Shown: positions 60,777 to 61,419 of the stretch, piece after piece
Numbering within the stretch: position 1 is the stretch's first letter
How the letters are laid out: every line of letters starts with the position of its first letter
Origin: Basidiobolus ranarum
Lineage: Eukaryota > Basidiobolomycota > Basidiobolomycetes > Basidiobolales
Direction: 5' to 3'
NCBI GenBank assembly: GCA_040143965.1
Contig: JASJQH010000006.1
Span: 1 to 61,419, forward strand
DNA length: 61,419 nt
The notes under the pieces: model-generated
Databases searched by the model: none
What the model saw: only the letters and a program-made list of their open reading frames with translations
What the model was told of the DNA's origin: nothing
Program-made: the position numbers and the translations under genes

Positions 60777-61286
60777 CTTTTAAACCCCTTCCCTTCCATC
60801 AAAATCACAACATTGTCCAACAGCCCCAAAAAGTTCAATTTTTCGTTTCACTCTTACAAATTGGAATTATTCATTCATTATTGGCCTGTATTGCTTTTCA
60901 TACTGCTCAAGAGGGCTTTCTATTGGATCGGAACAGACTATTCAGTGGCAGATGGTATTTTGGAATAAGCCGCATAAGGTCTATCGACCTCGCAGTCATT
61001 CACGATTTCCGATGGATTTCCGATGGATTTCAAACCAGTAATATCGGCCACACTACGCTTGTCCTACCGTATCATCAAAGTCAATCCGTTACCAAGCGCA
61101 CATCAGGGTCATTAGAAGGTGAAAAGATGTTACTGAACATGTGGCATGTTAGTTCGGTGTAATGCATATTTTAGTGTCTTGAAATGATGAGTCATTCATC
61201 AAGCGCTGATAGGTACGAGGGCACGGGTGTATTCTTGTGTATTCTTTATCAGATTTAATTTCTTATGGCCAATAGATCTGCCTTAG

Positions 61287-61301
61287 CCCTAACCCTAACC
61301 C
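61287..61301 (+). repeat. Interstitial telomere-type repeat CCCTAA, 2.5 copies
   Basis: CCCTAACCCTAACCC in intergenic DNA 656 bp upstream of ACLY. It runs in the opposite orientation to the copy at 11288. Too short and too internal to be a chromosome end. Confidence 0.6.
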
Positions 61302-61419
61302 ATCATCTTTAATTGGTGTTAGAATATCACTAGCGCGCATTTATTGTAGATAGATACCGCAGAGATACATGCAAATGACAACTTGGCGATGTAAAGTGAA
61401 TGAAGATGGACGTTAATCT

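Larger units (their letters stand above)
60632..61419. other. Upstream region of ACLY and window end
   Basis: Promoter and leader of ACLY, with a palindromic GAGTC/GACTC element and an ATTGG (CCAAT complement) near 60880. No gene recognised to the window end. Confidence 0.45.

Overview
The window is nuclear DNA from a fungus, probably a non-Dikarya lineage (Mucoromycota-like or Zoopagomycota-like; the exact group cannot be fixed by eye). It is AT-rich, with short GT-AG introns of about 40-85 nt and no operons. It carries typical fungal genes: PacC, a WOPR factor, an APSES/ankyrin factor, a Kre9/KNH-domain wall protein, GliK-type gamma-glutamylcyclotransferase and TVP18. ATP-citrate lyase is one fused polypeptide, which argues against a filamentous ascomycete. 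A full-length Rod/KNTC1-type gene also argues against a typical Dikarya genome. I rebuilt the exons by hand; all the main spliced genes close with consistent intron phases.

Layout, left to right. A partial PAS protein and a broken PD-(D/E)XK-like gene sit at the left edge, followed by 2.6 kb with no recognisable gene. 4.7-14.2 kb: WOPR transcription factor, secreted Kre9/KNH protein, PKA regulatory subunit, COX12, mitochondrial m-AAA protease. 15.4-23.5 kb: PacC, GNAT acetyltransferase, NSRP1-like splicing factor diverging from a triple-KH RNA-binding protein, NCS-1/frequenin. 24.2-33.8 kb: paxillin-like LIM protein, Rab4 GTPase, MBF-type APSES factor, Gcn4/CpcA-type bZIP with upstream ORFs. 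34.4-44.9 kb: RNA polymerase III subunit RPC34/RPC6 diverging from the 2354-residue Rod/KNTC1 gene, then a small C2H2 protein. 46.2-53.9 kb: TVP18, ribosomal P0, ribosomal eL34, a frameshifted small ORF head-to-head with gamma-glutamylcyclotransferase, and a CCCH+CHY zinc-finger protein. 54.5-60.6 kb: a predicted small membrane protein, thioredoxin reductase, ATP-citrate lyase. The last 0.8 kb holds only a short telomere-type repeat.

The genes are mostly housekeeping and regulatory and do not form one pathway. Nutrient, pH and cell-cycle regulators are well represented (PKA-R, PacC, WOPR, MBF, Gcn4-like). Three of these have plausible self-regulatory sites next to them: MCB boxes before the MBF gene, a TGACTCA box plus uORFs before the Gcn4-like gene, and PacC-type hexamers before pacC. 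The strongest biological observation is the complete Rod/KNTC1 gene, a component of the animal-type RZZ kinetochore complex. Also notable is a Rab4 GTPase whose catalytic glutamine is histidine. I saw no tRNA, rRNA, CRISPR array or intact mobile element.
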